Source of the DNA: Moraxellaceae bacterium
GTDB taxonomy: Bacteria > Pseudomonadota > Gammaproteobacteria > Burkholderiales > Rhodocyclaceae
Direction of reading: 5' to 3'
Length of the DNA stretch: 64,000 nt
Assembly (NCBI GenBank): GCA_031119205.1
Contig: JAVHYF010000016.1
Coordinates: 34,282-98,281 of the forward strand
A program made the translations under genes and the position numbers. Shown here piece by piece: positions 63,797 through 64,000 of the stretch; the stretch's first letter is position 1, and each line of letters starts with the position of its first letter. A model generated the notes under the pieces. It searched no databases. It saw nothing but the letters and a program-made list of their open reading frames with translations, and was not told the DNA's origin.

Positions 63797-64000
63797 TCAG
63801 GCTGCGGGCTTGCGCCAGAGCGACGCCAGCCAGGGCTGCTGTTCGCGCGGCAGGCCCTCCGGCCGATAGTAGTGCGAGATCGCGGTGAAGCCCGCGTCCT
63901 CCATGTAGCGCGTCCAGCCCGCAAGGTCGTGCCACACGCCGTAGCGCTCGCCCGACCAGCCTTCGTGGTTGTCGCCGCGCGGGTTGGAGCTGAACAGCAC
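63797..64000 (-). CDS. SAM-dependent methyltransferase, C-terminal part
   Basis: Last 67 residues of a gene running past the window end (the true start lies beyond 64000). The segment LFSSNPRGDNHEGWSGERYG then WHDLAGWTRYMEDAGFTAIS and the final PWLASLWRKP is the C-terminus of class I methyltransferases that use a DUF-type fold. Convergent with the LLM gene, 10 bp apart. Substrate unknown. Confidence 0.75.
   Translation of the reverse strand: MLFSSNPRGDNHEGWSGERYGVWHDLAGWTRYMEDAGFTAISHYYRPEGLPREQQPWLASLWRKPAA

Overview
The window is about 66% GC, densely coded, and reads as chromosomal DNA of a betaproteobacterium. The evidence is NtrY/NtrX, RapZ, UbiX, HemW, Slt, a fatty acid cis/trans isomerase and GC-rich codon use. 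Order is unresolved; a Rhodocyclales-like or methylotroph-type lineage is a guess. I saw no tRNA, rRNA, CRISPR array, transposase or prophage gene. Most of the long open frames are antisense shadows of GC-rich genes.

Layout. (1) 1-11.9 kb: the sensor kinase gene ntrY and its usual partner ntrX are separated by about 8.5 kb. The intervening block carries a polyamine-type ABC importer, an asparaginase-like amidase, a hydantoin-racemase-like protein, a creatinase-fold (M24) hydrolase and a GntR/FCD regulator. All three enzymes have lost canonical catalytic or metal-binding residues, and both promoter regions share a 16-bp motif. I read this as one undescribed catabolic regulon. (2) 12-22 kb: housekeeping and repair genes (exported Clp-like protein, DUF1289, rapZ, acyltransferase, ubiX, ceramidase-like protein, 5-formyl-THF cyclo-ligase, slt), then a translationally coupled Nudix/macrodomain pair and a pirin/LysR divergent pair. 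(3) 22-25 kb: a MerR-DUF1772-SRPBCC operon and an ECF41-type sigma factor with a perfect ECF41 promoter in front of itself. (4) 25-40 kb: two paralogous GT-C glycosyltransferases around small membrane proteins and an HDOD protein; a CSS/EAL phosphodiesterase; hemW; a run of small exported proteins; a chemoreceptor; and an MtfA-like peptidase. (5) 40.5-41.9 kb: a small AT-richer island with a GIY-YIG protein and palindromic repeats. (6) 42-50.6 kb: a YbaL-type antiporter, a SEC-C protein, cti, a secreted protein with two pectate-lyase-3-like domains joined by polyserine, and a PACE efflux protein. (7) 50.6-59.5 kb: one contiguous minus-strand operon for a 2-aminoethylphosphonate-type ABC importer, a DeoR regulator and ethanolamine ammonia-lyase EutBC, with a divergent HisN-like phosphatase. 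(8) 59.5-64 kb: a TldE/TldD pair, an LLM-class oxidoreductase and the end of a methyltransferase gene.

The best candidates for new biology are (7) and (1). Region 7 suggests uptake of phosphoethanolamine (an isostere of 2-aminoethylphosphonate), its dephosphorylation by the HisN-like enzyme, and cleavage of ethanolamine to acetaldehyde and ammonia without a microcompartment. Region 1 suggests uptake and hydrolysis of an amide or cyclic nitrogen compound that is not a normal amino acid. Both are inferences from gene content, operon structure and residue changes. No database search was possible.
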